This document shows positions 10,570 through 20,730 of a DNA stretch of 64,000 bases, in pieces. The notes below the pieces were generated by a model. It saw only the letters and a program-made list of their open reading frames with translations. It was not told where the DNA came from and ran no database searches. Position 1 is the stretch's first letter. Each line of letters opens with the position of its first letter. This DNA comes from Massilia sp. H-1 (GTDB lineage Bacteria > Pseudomonadota > Gammaproteobacteria > Burkholderiales > Burkholderiaceae_D): positions 3,038,001 to 3,102,000 of the forward strand of contig CP087969.1 in assembly GCA_024703915.1 (NCBI GenBank), written 5' to 3'. A program made the position numbers and the translations under genes.

Positions 10570-11487
10570 ATGACAATTGAATTTGAAAAGAGCGTAGCAG
10601 TAGTCACCGGCGCAGGTGGCGGGCTTGGTAGACAGCACGCGCTGGCGCTTGCCGCTCGCGGTGCAAAAGTCGTAGTTAATGATTACGGACCCCCAATCGC
10701 CAATGCGGCTGGGATTACGTCGACTGCTGCAGAAGCAGTCGTGCGCGAGATCGAAGCGGCAGGCGGTACGGCAATGGCTTGGAATGCATCCGTGACTGAC
10801 GAAGCCGCAGTGGCCGAAATGGTTGCCGCGACCATGGCGAAATGGGGCCGCATCGATATCCTGGTCAACAACGCTGGCATCCTGCGCGACAAGAGTTTCT
10901 CGAAGATGCCGCTCGACGACTTCCGTCTCATCATCGACGTTCACTTGATGGGCGCAGCCATCTGCACGCAGGCAGTCTGGAACATCATGCGTGCGCAAAA
11001 GTATGGCCGCATCGTGATGACGACCTCGTCGTCCGGCTTGTACGGAAACTTCGGCCAGGCAAACTACGGCGCCGCGAAAATGGCCTTGGTAGGCTTGATG
11101 CAAACGCTTTCCATCGAAGGCGCAAAGGATGGCATTCACGTGAATTGCCTCGCACCGACGGCCGCAACAAAAATGACGGAAGGCCTTATGCCAGCAGCCG
11201 TTCTGGAAAAGCTGACGCCAGAATCCGTCACGCCAGGTCTGCTGCACCTTGTTTCAAAAGATGCGCCAACGCGCGCCATTTTGTGTGCTTAAGCGCTGGT
11301 ACCTTCAGAACGCGCCTACATCACCATGACTGCTGGCGTTCACATTGGTAACGGGGCGGATGCGGCTGAACAGGTTGCCTTGAATTTCGATGCAATCTCG
11401 GATCGTAGCGAAGAGATTGTTCCTAAAGATGGCAGCGCTCAGGCGATGAACGAGATTGGCAAGGCAATGGCTGCCTCGGGCAGCTAA
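10570..11487 (+). CDS. SDR-family oxidoreductase (3-hydroxyacyl-CoA dehydrogenase-like)
   Basis: A short-chain dehydrogenase/reductase of about 305 residues. It has the NAD(P)-binding TGAGGGLGRQHALALAARGA, the LVNNAGIL motif and the catalytic YGAAK (Y-x-x-x-K) preceded by the SSSGLYGN serine. The long C-terminal extension resembles the dehydrogenase unit of multifunctional beta-oxidation enzymes; the substrate is inferred only. The raw frame stops at 11290 inside a scar (gcttaagc, 11287-11294). Replacing it by GCCGGC, plus one extra base near 11308, gives RAILCAGAGTFERAYITMTA and the frame runs to the TAA at 11485-11487. The stop overlaps the convergent DUF2752 gene by a few bases. Confidence 0.88.
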
Positions 11488-11809
11488 GCGCGTGCGCGTG
11501 CGGGCACATATTTGTGCCAGACCATATGCAGGTGTTTGATGTACAGGTACATCAACATCGGCAGCACGACGAAGACGAACTTGTTGAATCCCCAGGCGAC
11601 GGCAGAACTTACCATGCAAGAGCGCGACCGTCGCGCGTGTGATCCCACAGCCCCAGCACACATCATCGAGCAAAAGCGAGATGAGGCAGTGCGGGGTTGC
11701 GCGGGATCAGCAGATCCGGCATCACAAGGGCGGCCGCACCTATCAGCGCGACGCCCAGTGCGATGCCGATATCGGCGATCTTATTTGCGGAGGTGGCGGC
11801 CTTCAGCAT
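11484..11809 (-). CDS. DUF2752 small membrane protein, frame-broken
   Basis: Read on the minus strand from an ATG at 11809, a hydrophobic segment (IADIGIALGVALIGAAALVM) is followed, after 1-base errors, by DDVCWGCGITRATVALLHGK. This is the Cys-x-x-Cys-Gly-x-Thr-Arg plus HG motif of DUF2752. Then comes a second membrane segment (FNKFVFVVLPMLMYLYIKHL) and the end ARARA. About 108 residues in all. The start overlaps the end of the TM2 gene by 29 bases, so the two form an operon; TM2/DUF2752 pairing is common. Function unknown. Confidence 0.7.
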
Positions 11810-12095
11810 CGGTGTAGGAGCCAACGGCAATCAGGATAAAGTCGATAAACGCCCAGATACCGCAACCACCCAAGGTGATCAGCTGCACGATACCGATGCC
11901 GATGTGGCCCGTATAGAAGCGGTGCACGCCGAACACACCCAGGAAGAACGACAGCAACAGGGCGACGATCCATTCTTTGTCGGAGACCGGGCCGGTCTGC
12001 GTCGAGATACTCGCGTTGTTGACTGCGACGCCGCATTTAACACAGACAACGGCGTTGGTGCCGACTTCGGCACCACAGGAATGACAGAACGGCAT
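11781..12095 (-). CDS. TM2-domain membrane protein with N-terminal zinc ribbon
   Basis: A 104-residue protein. The N-terminal zinc ribbon MPFCHSCGAEV...CVKCG has two CxxC pairs, and two membrane helices follow with the TM2 signature LGVFGVHRFYTGHIGIGIVQ and WAFIDFILIAVG. The family is widespread in bacteria and of uncertain role. The complete frame starts at 12095 with AAGGAGAATCTC upstream as ribosome-binding site. It is cotranscribed with the DUF2752 gene downstream. Confidence 0.9.
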   Translation of the reverse strand: MPFCHSCGAEVGTNAVVCVKCGVAVNNASISTQTGPVSDKEWIVALLLSFFLGVFGVHRFYTGHIGIGIVQLITLGGCGIWAFIDFILIAVGSYTDAEGRHLRK

Positions 12096-12293
12096 AGTGA
12101 GATTCTCCTTATGAATTGCCGATTAGCAATTTGAAGAAAGAATAGCGCATGCTGGCAAAAAATACATCGGTTAAAGAGTGATTTTTTTGCCATGAATCTT
12201 GGTCGCGGTTTGCTGGCGCTGGTTGATAAAATAAAAATATCTCTGCAGCACGCCTACCTCGGCACATTAACTCTTGAATGGACGAATAGCTCG

Positions 12294-13065
12294 ATGACTT
12301 CCAGTTCTGTCGAAATTCTCTCTGATCGCTATTTCAACGCTGGCGCTCACCACGGCGGCGGGTGCAATTGCTTAGAACGACAAAGCAGCACCTGGCGGTC
12401 TCTATGTGGGCTACTACCAGGAAGATCTACTCACGAATCCCGAGGATCCGACACCAGGAGCCTTCGTTCTGTCGCTGCCTGAAAATGATGCATCGTTCAG
12501 TGGTGCGATGTTTTTCACTTTCGTTGGCTGCCAGCACAGCAACGTTGGCAATGTGAAGGGAGTAAAGGCAGGGTTTGGCTTGAGCGGCACGTGGTCTGGG
12601 ACTGTCGACAACAGCGCGCAGTCCGGACCATATAGCGGGACCTATGACGCGGCTACAGGTTCCTATAACGGCGTGTACTCGGTGTCAGCCGGGAAGCAGT
12701 TCAAGAAGATTGAAGGGTGCATTCAGTATTACATCGGGCCTCATGGCACGTGGGAGATGTTCCCTGTGGAGCAGAATCAGCCGCCATCATTCAAAGTGGC
12801 GGTGGCGGGTACCAAGCTGTCTTGGAGCTCAGTGCCGAATGCGGCAATGACGCTTGTGTATGTGATTGATCCTGATGCCGCGAAGGCGGGCGCGAGCAAT
12901 CCAGTTAAGTTTCAAACGATCGTGCCGGGGAAGACCTCGAATATCAGTCTGGCCGTCGCTGCCGGTACTGTAACTAAAGGGAAGGAATACATCGTGGCGG
13001 CGTTGGTAAATGACAGCAAGGCCAAGCGGGTGGCATTTGGGACGAAACGGTTTGTTGTGCCGTAA
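12294..13065 (+). CDS. Putative secreted protein of unknown function
   Basis: I do not recognise the family. The C-terminal 219 residues (from 12406) are an intact frame with a Gly/Ser/Tyr-rich segment (SGTWSGTVDNSAQSGPYSGT), a WSSVPNA motif like a fibronectin-type edge and an ending FGTKRFVVP. Just upstream, in the same frame, lies a signal-peptide-like stretch (FSLIAISTLALTTAAGAIA) followed by a TAG at 12372. That stop sits in gcttag-aac, which would read AGN if it were a misread GCCGGC. A further 1-base error is needed to connect to the ATG at 12294. So this is probably an exported protein of about 255 residues. The start is uncertain. Confidence 0.6.
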
Positions 13066-13180
13066 TCGATACTTGTGGCAAGGCATGGCACAAATATTGC
13101 AAAGCTCAGCAAATTGAAGAAAATAAGCCGCTACCGGCGCATGCCAATTGCGGCCCTCAAACGATGGAATGGCACCAGTC

Positions 13181-14236
13181 TTAAAGTAAAATAAACTCTT
13201 TTAATAATTCAAAACGACGGTGACGATTGGCTTTTTTCTGAACACCTTCAACAGTTAAAGTACGGTATTCTGTCAATAACGCTTGTTTTGCTTTGCCATG
13301 AAAACTAGTGACATTGGTGTAATGACGATACCATTCTTCCAATTTTTTTGCAGTCACGAGTAAAAATGCTTTAGGTTGATCTGACAAATAATAGCCAAGC
13401 AAGAATAGCGTGTATAGATGCGTTTTGCTCTTGTATGCCATGATAACATGCGGGTTTTCGTTCGAGAAAATACTCAAAACTGCCAGTACTTTCTTGAATG
13501 CCGATTCATCGCTTTTCGCCTCCGGGTAATTATTGTTGTATTGATCGTAGATCTTATTTATCGCTCCCTGCGTTGTTTCTTCTTCTATGCCTTTTCGCAA
13601 GAAAATCAGAAGCGTGGAAATAAATTGAATATCAGTCATTCGGCGAATGTCGCTGTCGTTGAAGATAGCGTGACTTGTCCAGAACGGAAGATCAGCAAGT
13701 TCGGCTGCCAATTTAATGAAGTCGCCATTAAATTCAGCATTTCGAAGTTCTTGCGGGTTTAGTGTGATATTGGTTCGATTTAACCTTAGGAATATTTTAA
13801 CAATTTCTTCGTGCGTAATTTCATCGCTGATGAATCGAACGGAGAATGGATATTTCCATATTATCTTCTTGAGCTCCGGATCAAGTTCGTCGAATTTCTT
13901 TCCAGCATAGGCCGCTTTTTTATGATCTAGGCTTCTCTTGTCGAGAACAAATTTATTGTCGATAAAATTCAGGATTGATCGGATCCTCTGTTGGCCGTCC
14001 ACTACACTAAAGATTGTGTCGCCAGATTCAGCATCCGTGTCGTTTTGCCAAAGATAGATTTCCGGAATTGGAAATCCCATCAAAATGGTTTCTATTAGTG
14101 AAACCTGGTCTTTCAGACTCCAAACGAATTTACGTTGAAAACTGTCATCGATAACAATTGTGCTAGTGGCAAGTCCGTCGGTAAGAACCTTAATCGAACG
14201 CGATTCTGGTTTTACATTGTCGATAATTTGGTTCAT
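13181..14236 (-). CDS. DUF262-domain protein (ParB/GmrSD-like N-terminal fold)
   Basis: A 351-residue protein whose first 150 residues carry DUF262 hallmarks: DDSFQRKFVWSLKDQVSLIE, GFPIPEIYLWQ and VVDGQQRIRSILNF. DUF262 occurs in the type IV enzymes GmrSD and in ParB-like nucleases/NTPases, where the DGQQR motif is catalytic. No DUF1524 (HNH) half is seen, so a stand-alone DUF262 protein is likely. The ATG at 14236 overlaps the stop of the upstream nucleotidyltransferase as ATGA, so the two are coupled. Codons are clearly AT-rich compared with neighbouring genes, a sign of transfer. A defence role is an inference. Confidence 0.82.
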   Translation of the reverse strand: MNQIIDNVKPESRSIKVLTDGLATSTIVIDDSFQRKFVWSLKDQVSLIETILMGFPIPEIYLWQNDTDAESGDTIFSVVDGQQRIRSILNFIDNKFVLDKRSLDHKKAAYAGKKFDELDPELKKIIWKYPFSVRFISDEITHEEIVKIFLRLNRTNITLNPQELRNAEFNGDFIKLAAELADLPFWTSHAIFNDSDIRRMTDIQFISTLLIFLRKGIEEETTQGAINKIYDQYNNNYPEAKSDESAFKKVLAVLSIFSNENPHVIMAYKSKTHLYTLFLLGYYLSDQPKAFLLVTAKKLEEWYRHYTNVTSFHGKAKQALLTEYRTLTVEGVQKKANRHRRFELLKEFILL

Positions 14237-14845
14237 TTTGCCTTTTCTAATCCATTTTTTAACTGTGCGAGGCCTGATTCGTGATAGGATTTCACGGATT
14301 CCCAAGAGTCGTAGATGCGATAATTAATTTCGTTCGGGATGTCAAAAAAAACCTGTAAGTCTCTTTTGCAAGGGTCGACTTTCCTCGACCATGAATCGAA
14401 AAAAATCATTGCTAGTATCTGGTGATTTTAACGTAACGAATCGTCTAAATATTTCGCTGGAAATTTCTCTGTAAGCTCGCAATGGCGCGCGCCTATTTAG
14501 ATCAAGAAACGCGTTCCAAGAGTCACGGAAGACACTTTCAGAAACGATTACGACATCAATGTCAGACGTTTCTTGGAATGCGCGATATGCTTTGTTGGGC
14601 GCTAGACTAAAGCCCATTTTTGCGCTTCCGACTATTGCAACATTATTTGGTTGGATTCCAAGATTCTTTGCGAGATACCGCTTAAATTCATCGTATTTAT
14701 CTTGATGGCCTTGCCCTCCCATTTTTTCATGAAAATACCATACGTCAGAATTCGTCAAACAACTTTGATAGATTTCTTCGACGTCTTTGGAAAGCAACTC
14801 TTTCTGAAATGTCTCTAGTTTCAAACATGCACCTTCATGGCTCAA
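14234..14845 (-). CDS. Polymerase-beta-type nucleotidyltransferase-like protein paired with DUF262
   Basis: About 200 residues. The segment VAIVGSAKMGFSLAPNK followed by ETSDIDVVIVSES gives the G-S ... D-x-D arrangement of pol-beta nucleotidyltransferases. A homopolymer error (eight A's at about 14344-14351) breaks the frame; the continuation DIPNEINYRIYDSWESVKSY ends ...LEKAK with TGA overlapping the ATG of the DUF262 gene. A TTG at 14824 with an AAGGTG site upstream is the better start; 14845 is the furthest. It is AT-rich like its partner. It could be a CD-NTase relative or a MNT/AbiE-type transferase. No effector of the CBASS kind is adjacent. Confidence 0.7.
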
Positions 14846-15171
14846 TCATCGGGGTTTGTGTTTATTTGTGCGCCTAGATATGATTAGCGTCTTACTTGCT
14901 GTTTTCGTCGGCAAGTTACAAGAATCATTAATGATTGCATTAGGGTAAGATACGCTTCGTGCTGAGTCTAGTCAACTTGTGTTTTGTGCATTCTAGAGAA
15001 ATTTTTTGCAGCGTCAATTGCGTATGAAGTTAGTCGTCGCCGTGGGCAATGAAGACTTTCGTGTTTGCCAAAAAGAACCGAAAGTACTAGGAAGATTTCC
15101 GGAAATTCTATTTTTCAGAGTTGGGCGTTGAAGTCTCATAGATGATGAGAAAGGACTACCGTTGACTTGCA
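14846..15171. other. Intergenic, no gene seen
   Basis: Low-GC spacer between the nucleotidyltransferase start and the end of the TonB-like gene. It probably holds the promoter of the NTase/DUF262 pair. I see no RNA gene or repeat. Confidence 0.4.
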
Positions 15172-17087
15172 TTACTGCAGCCGGATTGCGGTGTCGAAAA
15201 TCCATGTGCGTCTGATTTCGACAACGTCGTACTGCCTTGCGAGGGCTAGGCAGGGAACGCACCGTAGGGTGCCTGGCTGGCGACGACCCTTCGCACTGCT
15301 TCATCGATAGCTTAAGCACGCCGCTCGAAACCACGAACGTGATCTTCTCTACGGTTCCATCGGCGCGAATCGCCACCGTCACAATCGGTGGAACGTGGCG
15401 CTGCTTGGCGAGCTCATGAACCATATCGAAAGTCATGTTCATCTCGATCTTGCGCGCCATGTTTTCCGCGTAAAGCACGAGGTCAGCATTCGGATCCGCG
15501 CGCCCGAACAGCCAGCCGCGGCGCAGACTGCTTACCGTCGGCAGCAATGACTTTGAAGGAGGATTGGCCGCATCGCGCTTGGCTGCTTCCTCGTTAAGTT
15601 GCTTGCCGATCGCACGCAGCCGTTCATCGCGCTCTGCCTCCTGCTTCGCGCGCTCCTGCAGCACCTGTTCTTGTTTTGCCCGTTCTTGTCGTGCGGCCTC
15701 TTGCTTCGCTGCGTCTTGTCGGGCCGCTTCTTGTTTCGCCGCGTCACGCCGCGCCGCCTCTTGATTCAGGGCGTCTTGTCGCGCAGCCTCCTGCCTTGCC
15801 GTTTCCTGGCGCGCTGCTTCCTGGCGTGCGGCCTCTCGCCGCGCCGTTTCCTGATTCAGTGCATCTTGTCGGGCAGCTTCTCGTTGCGCCGCTTCTTGCC
15901 TCGCGGCTTCGCGTGCCGCTGCGTCGCGCCGCGCTGCTTCTTGTTTCAGCGTATCCTGTCGTGCCGCCTCTTGCCGAGCTGCCTCACGCCTCACGGCATC
16001 CTGGCGCGCCGCTTCTTGTTTGGCAGCTTCCTGTCTGGATGCCTCTTGCTTGAGCGCCTCTTGTCGTGCCGCCTCTTGTTTCAATGCTTCCTGCCGGGCG
16101 GCTTCTAGCTGCGCCTGTTCCCGTCGCGCAGTGTCAAGCTGAGCAAGCTTTGTCTGCTCCTGACGGACGGCTTCCTTGCGCGCTGCTTCCTGGCGTGCAG
16201 CCTCGGCACGCGCCAGTTCTTGGCGAGCAGCTTCTTGCTGTGTCTTTTCGTCCTGCCTTGCCTGTTCCTGGCGCTGCGCTTCCCGACGCTGGCTCTCCTT
16301 TTGAGCAAGTTCCTGGCGTTCTGCTTCCACCCGCGCAGCTTCGTTGCAGGCCGTTTGCTCAGCCCGGGCGGTATCTTGTCTTTGCTGCTCTTGTCGGGCT
16401 GCCTCGCGCTGCGCTGCCGCCACTACTTCTGCCTGCCGTTGCCGTTCGGCGGCCTGGTTTTCTTGTTCGAGTCTGGCTTGCTCAAGTGCGCGTTCCTTGG
16501 TTTTTTGCTCGCGCTCCTTCTGCGTCGCAGCGGCAGCGTCAGTTGGATCTGGAATTTCATCTGCCTGGACCGGAACGTTCTTCGCAACCGAGTTCATGCT
16601 TAAACGATCTGACCTGTGGAGCGTTGGGGGCGATCGGCAGGTTCACTTCGGGCCGTTTTGTTGCCGTCATGGCGGGCTCCGACGGCGGCGGCGGAGCTGG
16701 TGCCGGGGTTGGAACAGGCGCTGGTGGCGGCATCGACACGACGGCGGCCTCGTTACGTGGCACGGCCGGGGGCGGCGGGTGCAACGGAGTCGCCGCGCTG
16801 GCGACGGGCGGCTGGACCAGGGAATTGGGCAAGGCGGATGGAATGTCGCTTTGCGCGGGATCTGGCGCCGGTGATGCCGGGACTGGCGCGGATTGCAGTG
16901 GTGCAAGAGAAATATGCAAATCACTTGCCTCAACGCGGCGGTCCTTCCAGGGGAAGTGCAAGCCAGGAAGGCCGAAGGTCTGCCCACCCAAGGCCAGACT
17001 TAAAAGCAGTGCGTGAATCAGCAGGGAGAGCACCAGCGCGGTGCTCATCCGCCTGGGGTCGGGCTGATTGTAGAGTGCAGTGCTCAA
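15172..17087 (-). CDS. TonB-family protein with TolA-like coiled coil
   Basis: One inner-membrane protein of about 637 residues, split in the raw sequence. Order: a short cytoplasmic start, one membrane helix (STALVLSLLIHALLLSLALG), a Pro-rich periplasmic linker (PPPAPVPTPAPAPPPPSEP), about 300 residues of Gln/Ala/Arg/Glu coiled coil built from units like ARQEAARQDA, then a TonB C-terminal domain (KITFVVSSGVPAIDEAVRRV ... DVVEIRRTWIFDTAIRLQ). Such proteins couple proton-motive force to outer-membrane transport or integrity. Three scars break it: 16598-16605, 15310-15317 and 15244-15251. Each repairs with GCCGGC (with a neighbouring homopolymer change for the first). The start is a TTG at 17087 or an ATG at 17048; family relatives favour the longer form. 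Confidence 0.85.
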
Positions 17088-17307
17088 ACCTTGAACCCTT
17101 TACGCATATGCGAAGTCAGCTCATTCGAGACCGGCTTGGTTCGCATCTGTGCGAAATGGATGGGTTTGGGCATGGTGATGGTTGCGAAGATGCCAATGAG
17201 GCAACGAATTTAGCGATGCTATCACAAGGCGTCGGTCATTTGAGATTTGATATAGCGGTGTTTTCCTATGCGGCCAACCAGCGTTGACGCGGTGCAGAGC
17301 TGCCTGC

Positions 17308-17616
17308 TTAGTCTTCCTCGGAAGTCTCCAGATCAGTGCGAAAGAAGCAGAAGCCTTCGTTTCGAAACACCCTGGAAAGCGGCATGTTGGGCGTGACATC
17401 GTCTGCCTCCAAGTAGAAGGGCAGACCTGGAACAGGCACGATTGATATCTTGGCAAGTTTTTTCATCGTCCTTTCTTTCGCTACCACGATTGCTCTTTCT
17501 TGGGAGGACGTCAGCACATATTCGTTTCTGTAGAACCCGAACTGTGCACCAGCCGTTTCGTTCGGAATGATGACGGACTCGGCCAAAAGCTGAATGCAGA
17601 AAACGTGCATCATCAT
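17308..17616 (-). CDS. Hypothetical protein, 102 residues
   Basis: An intact frame MMMHVFCIQLLAESVIIPNE ... LETSEED with a ribosome-binding site (ATGAGGAACC) upstream. I do not recognise the family. The segment MKKLAKISIVPVPGLPFYLE in its middle could also be a start. GC use fits the chromosome. It stands between the TonB-like gene and the hydrolase, all separately spaced. Real gene probable, function unknown. Confidence 0.5.
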   Translation of the reverse strand: MMMHVFCIQLLAESVIIPNETAGAQFGFYRNEYVLTSSQERAIVVAKERTMKKLAKISIVPVPGLPFYLEADDVTPNMPLSRVFRNEGFCFFRTDLETSEED

Positions 17617-17862
17617 TTGCGGTTCCTCATGAGAAATATTTGTCGAATTGATTTCTTAACATAGCGCCGAGCTCCGTATGCGAAGTTGCTTTGGGTCAAG
17701 TGCGAGGATTGGGAAATCCATAAATCTGGGCGTCCGGGAGGCAATTTGGCCCTTTTTCGCCTTGAATGTGTACGTCCAAAGGCGCAAATTATAATTTGAG
17801 ACGCTCAAAATGCGTTCGGAAGCCACACTGGCATCACTTTCAACGACATCGAGGCCAACAAT

Positions 17863-19032
17863 ATGATCCGTTTATCTTCCCCTTCATGCAGAGCCGGTAC
17901 GACTTCCCGGTTGCAGCGTGCAATGGTTATTTTGGCAATTCTTGCTGCAAGTTTGGGTTGCACCAATGCCCTCGCCGAATCGGATGTAACAGCGCCGGGC
18001 ACCCTGTGTTCAAGCAAGTCGGGCAAGTTACCCGCGCAGGAAATCCGGGAAGAGAAATTCGTGCGCATCGGCGGCATCGAACAATGGGTCACCATCAGCG
18101 GCACCAACTGCGCCAACCCGATCGTGCTGGTCGTTCATGGCGGCCCCGGCAATCCGATGACGCCCTACAGCGATGCTATTTACGGCGCCTGGACCAAGCA
18201 GTTCACCATCGTCCAATGGGACCAACGCGGATCCGGCCGGACCTATGGCCGCAATCGCTTGCTTGCCGAGCGCGACTCCCGTAAGTGGACGATGGAACAA
18301 TTGGCATCGCTTCCGCCGCTGACCATCCCGCGCCTGACGCAAGATGGGGTGGAAGTGGCAAGTTACGTTGCAGCCCGGCTGAACCAGCGCAAGGTGATTC
18401 TGGTCGGCGGTTCCTGGGGATCGGCGCTGGGCGTGCACATGGCGAAGGCGCGTCCCGACCTGTTCCACGCTTACGTTGGCACCGGGCAAATTGTGCATTA
18501 CACGGAAAACGGACTGAGCACCTACGAAAAACTGCTGGGCCTGGCGCGCGCCGCGAAGGACACCCAGACCGTTGCCACGCTGGAATCGCTCGGCGCCGCC
18601 CATGGAGCAACCCGCGCGCCTTCGGCATCGTGCGCAAGGCGACCCGGATCTACGAAGCGAAAACCTCCACCCCGCCGCCCAAATTCTGGTGGTCGCCAGC
18701 TGCGCTGTAGCCCACCCCCCCGAAGCGGAGCAAGACTATGAAGCAGGCGAGGAATATTCTTTCCTGCAGTTTGTTGGCTTCAAGGGCGACGGCATGGACT
18801 CGACGATTGATATGTACAAGCTGGGGACGAAGTTCGATGTTCCCGTCTTCCTGCTGAATGGCACTGAGGATCTGATCACGACGCCTGACGTGGCCAAGCG
18901 CTACTTCGACTCTATCGTCGCGCCATGAAGGAATTCATCCTGCTGCCGAATACTGGGCACGATCCGAATGAAACGATGCTCAATACCCAGTTGCGTACGC
19001 TGACGTCGTGGGTTGTGCCTCTCATAAAGTAA
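17863..19032 (+). CDS. Secreted alpha/beta hydrolase (proline iminopeptidase-like)
   Basis: The frame starts at 17863, and a hydrophobic signal stretch (AMVILAILAASLGCTNALA) ends in a possible lipobox. The fold is shown by the oxyanion motif VVHGGPGNP, the WDQRGSGRTYG motif and the nucleophile elbow GGSWGS (Ser nucleophile), as in proline iminopeptidases (S33). After errors near 18600 and 18710 the protein continues VPVFLLNGTEDLITTPDVAK (acid residue region) and ends with LLPNTGHDPNE (catalytic His) to the stop at 19030-19032. Length about 390 residues. All three catalytic regions are present, so the gene is probably functional. The substrate is not predictable. Confidence 0.82.
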
Positions 19033-19071
19033 ATTGGAAGTCGGTCACTGCAGCGCGAACGATCGAGTGCG

Positions 19072-19398
19072 TCAGATTGGAGCGAGATCAGGGCTATCGA
19101 ACTCGAAATGTACCAAGCCGAGTTGCGGAAAACGTACCATGATTCCTCGCGCCAGGTAGCACCATTCTGCCTGTGGAAACTCGACAGAATATTCGTCAGT
19201 ATCTATAGAGAAGACGACGACGCCCTCATCGAGCCCCAGCTTCACTTTATTGCCAAGCCTTATCGTGCGGCCATTTTGATACTTCATGAGGGCGATTCTT
19301 TCACGTTGTGTATCATGAGAGTCTGGTCCATGGCTCGTTGAATCGTAACTATTAGATTCAAGCGTACCATGTGCCCCGAGCCGTTGGGCCGTCGCCAT
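19072..19398 (-). CDS. Hypothetical protein
   Basis: A 108-residue frame starting MATAQRLGAHGTLESNSYDS and ending EFDSPDLAPI. The central ALMKYQNGRTIRLGNKVKLG resembles a small beta-barrel such as those in nitrile-hydratase-beta-like or KOW-like immunity proteins, which is only an impression. Upstream in frame, a scar (gcttaaac, 19421-19428) repairs to ALSPANIAVGLAMATAQ, so the true start may lie a little before 19398. The terminator just beyond limits how far upstream it can begin. Confidence 0.5.
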   Translation of the reverse strand: MATAQRLGAHGTLESNSYDSTSHGPDSHDTQRERIALMKYQNGRTIRLGNKVKLGLDEGVVVFSIDTDEYSVEFPQAEWCYLARGIMVRFPQLGLVHFEFDSPDLAPI

Positions 19399-19437
19399 CG
19401 CAAGGCCGACGGCGATATTTGCTTAAACGACAGTGCA

Positions 19438-19468
19438 AAAAAACGGCCTCCGAAGAGGCCGCCTTTTT
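19438..19468. terminator. Bidirectional Rho-independent terminator
   Basis: The GC stem cggcctc (19444-19450) / gaggccg (19455-19461) has the loop cgaa. It is flanked by an A-run on one side and a T-run (cctttttct) on the other, so it can work in both directions. It isolates the 19.1-19.4 kb gene from the IS relic. Confidence 0.8.
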
Positions 19469-19639
19469 CTAATGCAAAGTCCGCAATGTAGGGGGAACCA
19501 ATTACTGGCAAACCGCCTACTCTTTTCCCATGGGGAGATGCGAAAAATGCGGAAGCATAAATTGACGCACTGTTACCCATAAACTGGCAAAGGGGCAGAT
19601 TTGAAACAACTTGCGTTTAGCCAGGAGTACAAACGACAT

Positions 19640-20115
19640 TTGTTTCAAGTATCTCATAAAAAACGGCCTACGTTTTCGGTTAGTACGCGCTGGTTCGGGT
19701 AGAGACCGGGATGGTCGGGGTCGATCGCCCGTGGAGTTCGCGCCCCGTTGGCCAGGTTAAATTCCCGCACCTTTGGCCAGGTCAAAATCCCCCAGGCAGG
19801 ACAGTCCGGATTGTAGTCCATGTTCCTGCCGCCGACCTCGTCAGTCCTGCTTGACGTCGGCAGACGTCAAGCGCGGGAGTCGTGACGCTGCCTTCTTTAG
19901 TCGATAGCTTTTCCCTTCGAACTGCGGGATGTGCGCCCGGTGCATGAGCCGGTCAAGGATAGTGGTTGCCATCGGGTTATCGCCGAGGTACTTGCCCCAG
20001 TCCTGCACGACCCGGAACCGCCGATGGTTCGGTCTGCGGAAAGAGGCGCCGTTCAAGGACGGCGTCGTCGACCTCCGGCGGCAAAGGAAAGGTCAGGTAA
20101 GCCAGCTTGGCGCCT
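19640..20115 (-). mobile_element. istB: IS21-family relic: istB 3' end plus terminal repeats
   Basis: The minus-strand text RVVQDWGKYLGDNPMATTIL followed by DRLMHRAHIPQFEGKSYRL is the C-terminus of the IstB helper ATPase of IS21-type elements, with its typical LDRLMHRAH ending. Only about 70 residues survive. Beyond its stop lie two near-copies of ttggccaggtyaaa (about 19749 and 19771), which look like the multiple terminal repeats of an IS21 end. The rest of istB and all of istA are missing, so this is a decayed, immobile fragment. Confidence 0.75.
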
Positions 20116-20204
20116 AGCCAGGAAATCGGACACCGTGGTCGGGGAGCTATTGTGCCAGCACGGCGAGCATGGCGGTGTGAACTCAGCAATAAATCAGTGG
20201 TTCC

Positions 20205-20651
20205 CTAGAAGCCTGGCACTTCAACCGTCAGGTCCAACGCATACGCTCTGGTTCGTAGTGGGTTCTTCTTGCTTGTGGCAAGCGGGAACGGCACATGTAG
20301 GCGCGAAAAACCTATCAAGATGATGGTGTCCGCCTTTTTCGCATAGTGGTAGACCGGCCCAGAGGTCTTGCCGTTGTTGTTTTCGGACAGTGTGTTGTCA
20401 GTGAACTGCTGCGGCGGCCCTGATTGCTTAAGATAAGGGCCGCAATGATAGTGCCAAATATTGTTGTCTCGATAGAGTTCGGTCCCAGGAATGTCTACTC
20501 CATTGGCGATCCAAGACGGTTTATTTGCCCCAATGTGACTACTGCCAGCGGCAATATCTTCAATCCATTTTGACAACCGATCAATTTCCTCCTCATTCAT
20601 GTGCGGCAAGTCGGTAGCAGTCGGCTTGTCCTTCTTGCCCTCTGCGAACAT
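20205..20651 (-). CDS. Hypothetical protein, possible toxin of a two-gene module
   Basis: An intact 148-residue frame starting MFAEGKKDKPTATDLPHMNE. The central DNNIWHYHCGPYLKQSGP and SGPVYHYAKKADTIILIGFS recall RelE/Txe-like or similar RNase toxins, where a strand with IxHYH precedes the catalytic residues. This is only a resemblance. The small gene 80 bases upstream on the same strand would be the antitoxin candidate. The end (EVPGF) is next to the IS21 relic, so the C-terminus could be altered. Confidence 0.5.
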   Translation of the reverse strand: MFAEGKKDKPTATDLPHMNEEEIDRLSKWIEDIAAGSSHIGANKPSWIANGVDIPGTELYRDNNIWHYHCGPYLKQSGPPQQFTDNTLSENNNGKTSGPVYHYAKKADTIILIGFSRLHVPFPLATSKKNPLRTRAYALDLTVEVPGF

Positions 20652-20730
20652 TGTATGAAACAGAACTTTTTTATAATTGTCATATAAAAAAAGGCCCGAC
20701 TTGCGGACCTTGTATTGAGTGCTTCTGTGA

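Noticed and set aside
13181..14845. CBASS system
   Set aside because: The nucleotidyltransferase lacks an adjacent effector, and DUF262 is not a known CBASS effector.
15599..17016. Long plus-strand open frames rich in Leu/Arg/Cys across 15.6-17.0 kb
   Set aside because: Shadows of the repetitive coiled-coil and Pro-rich coding of the minus-strand TonB-like gene.
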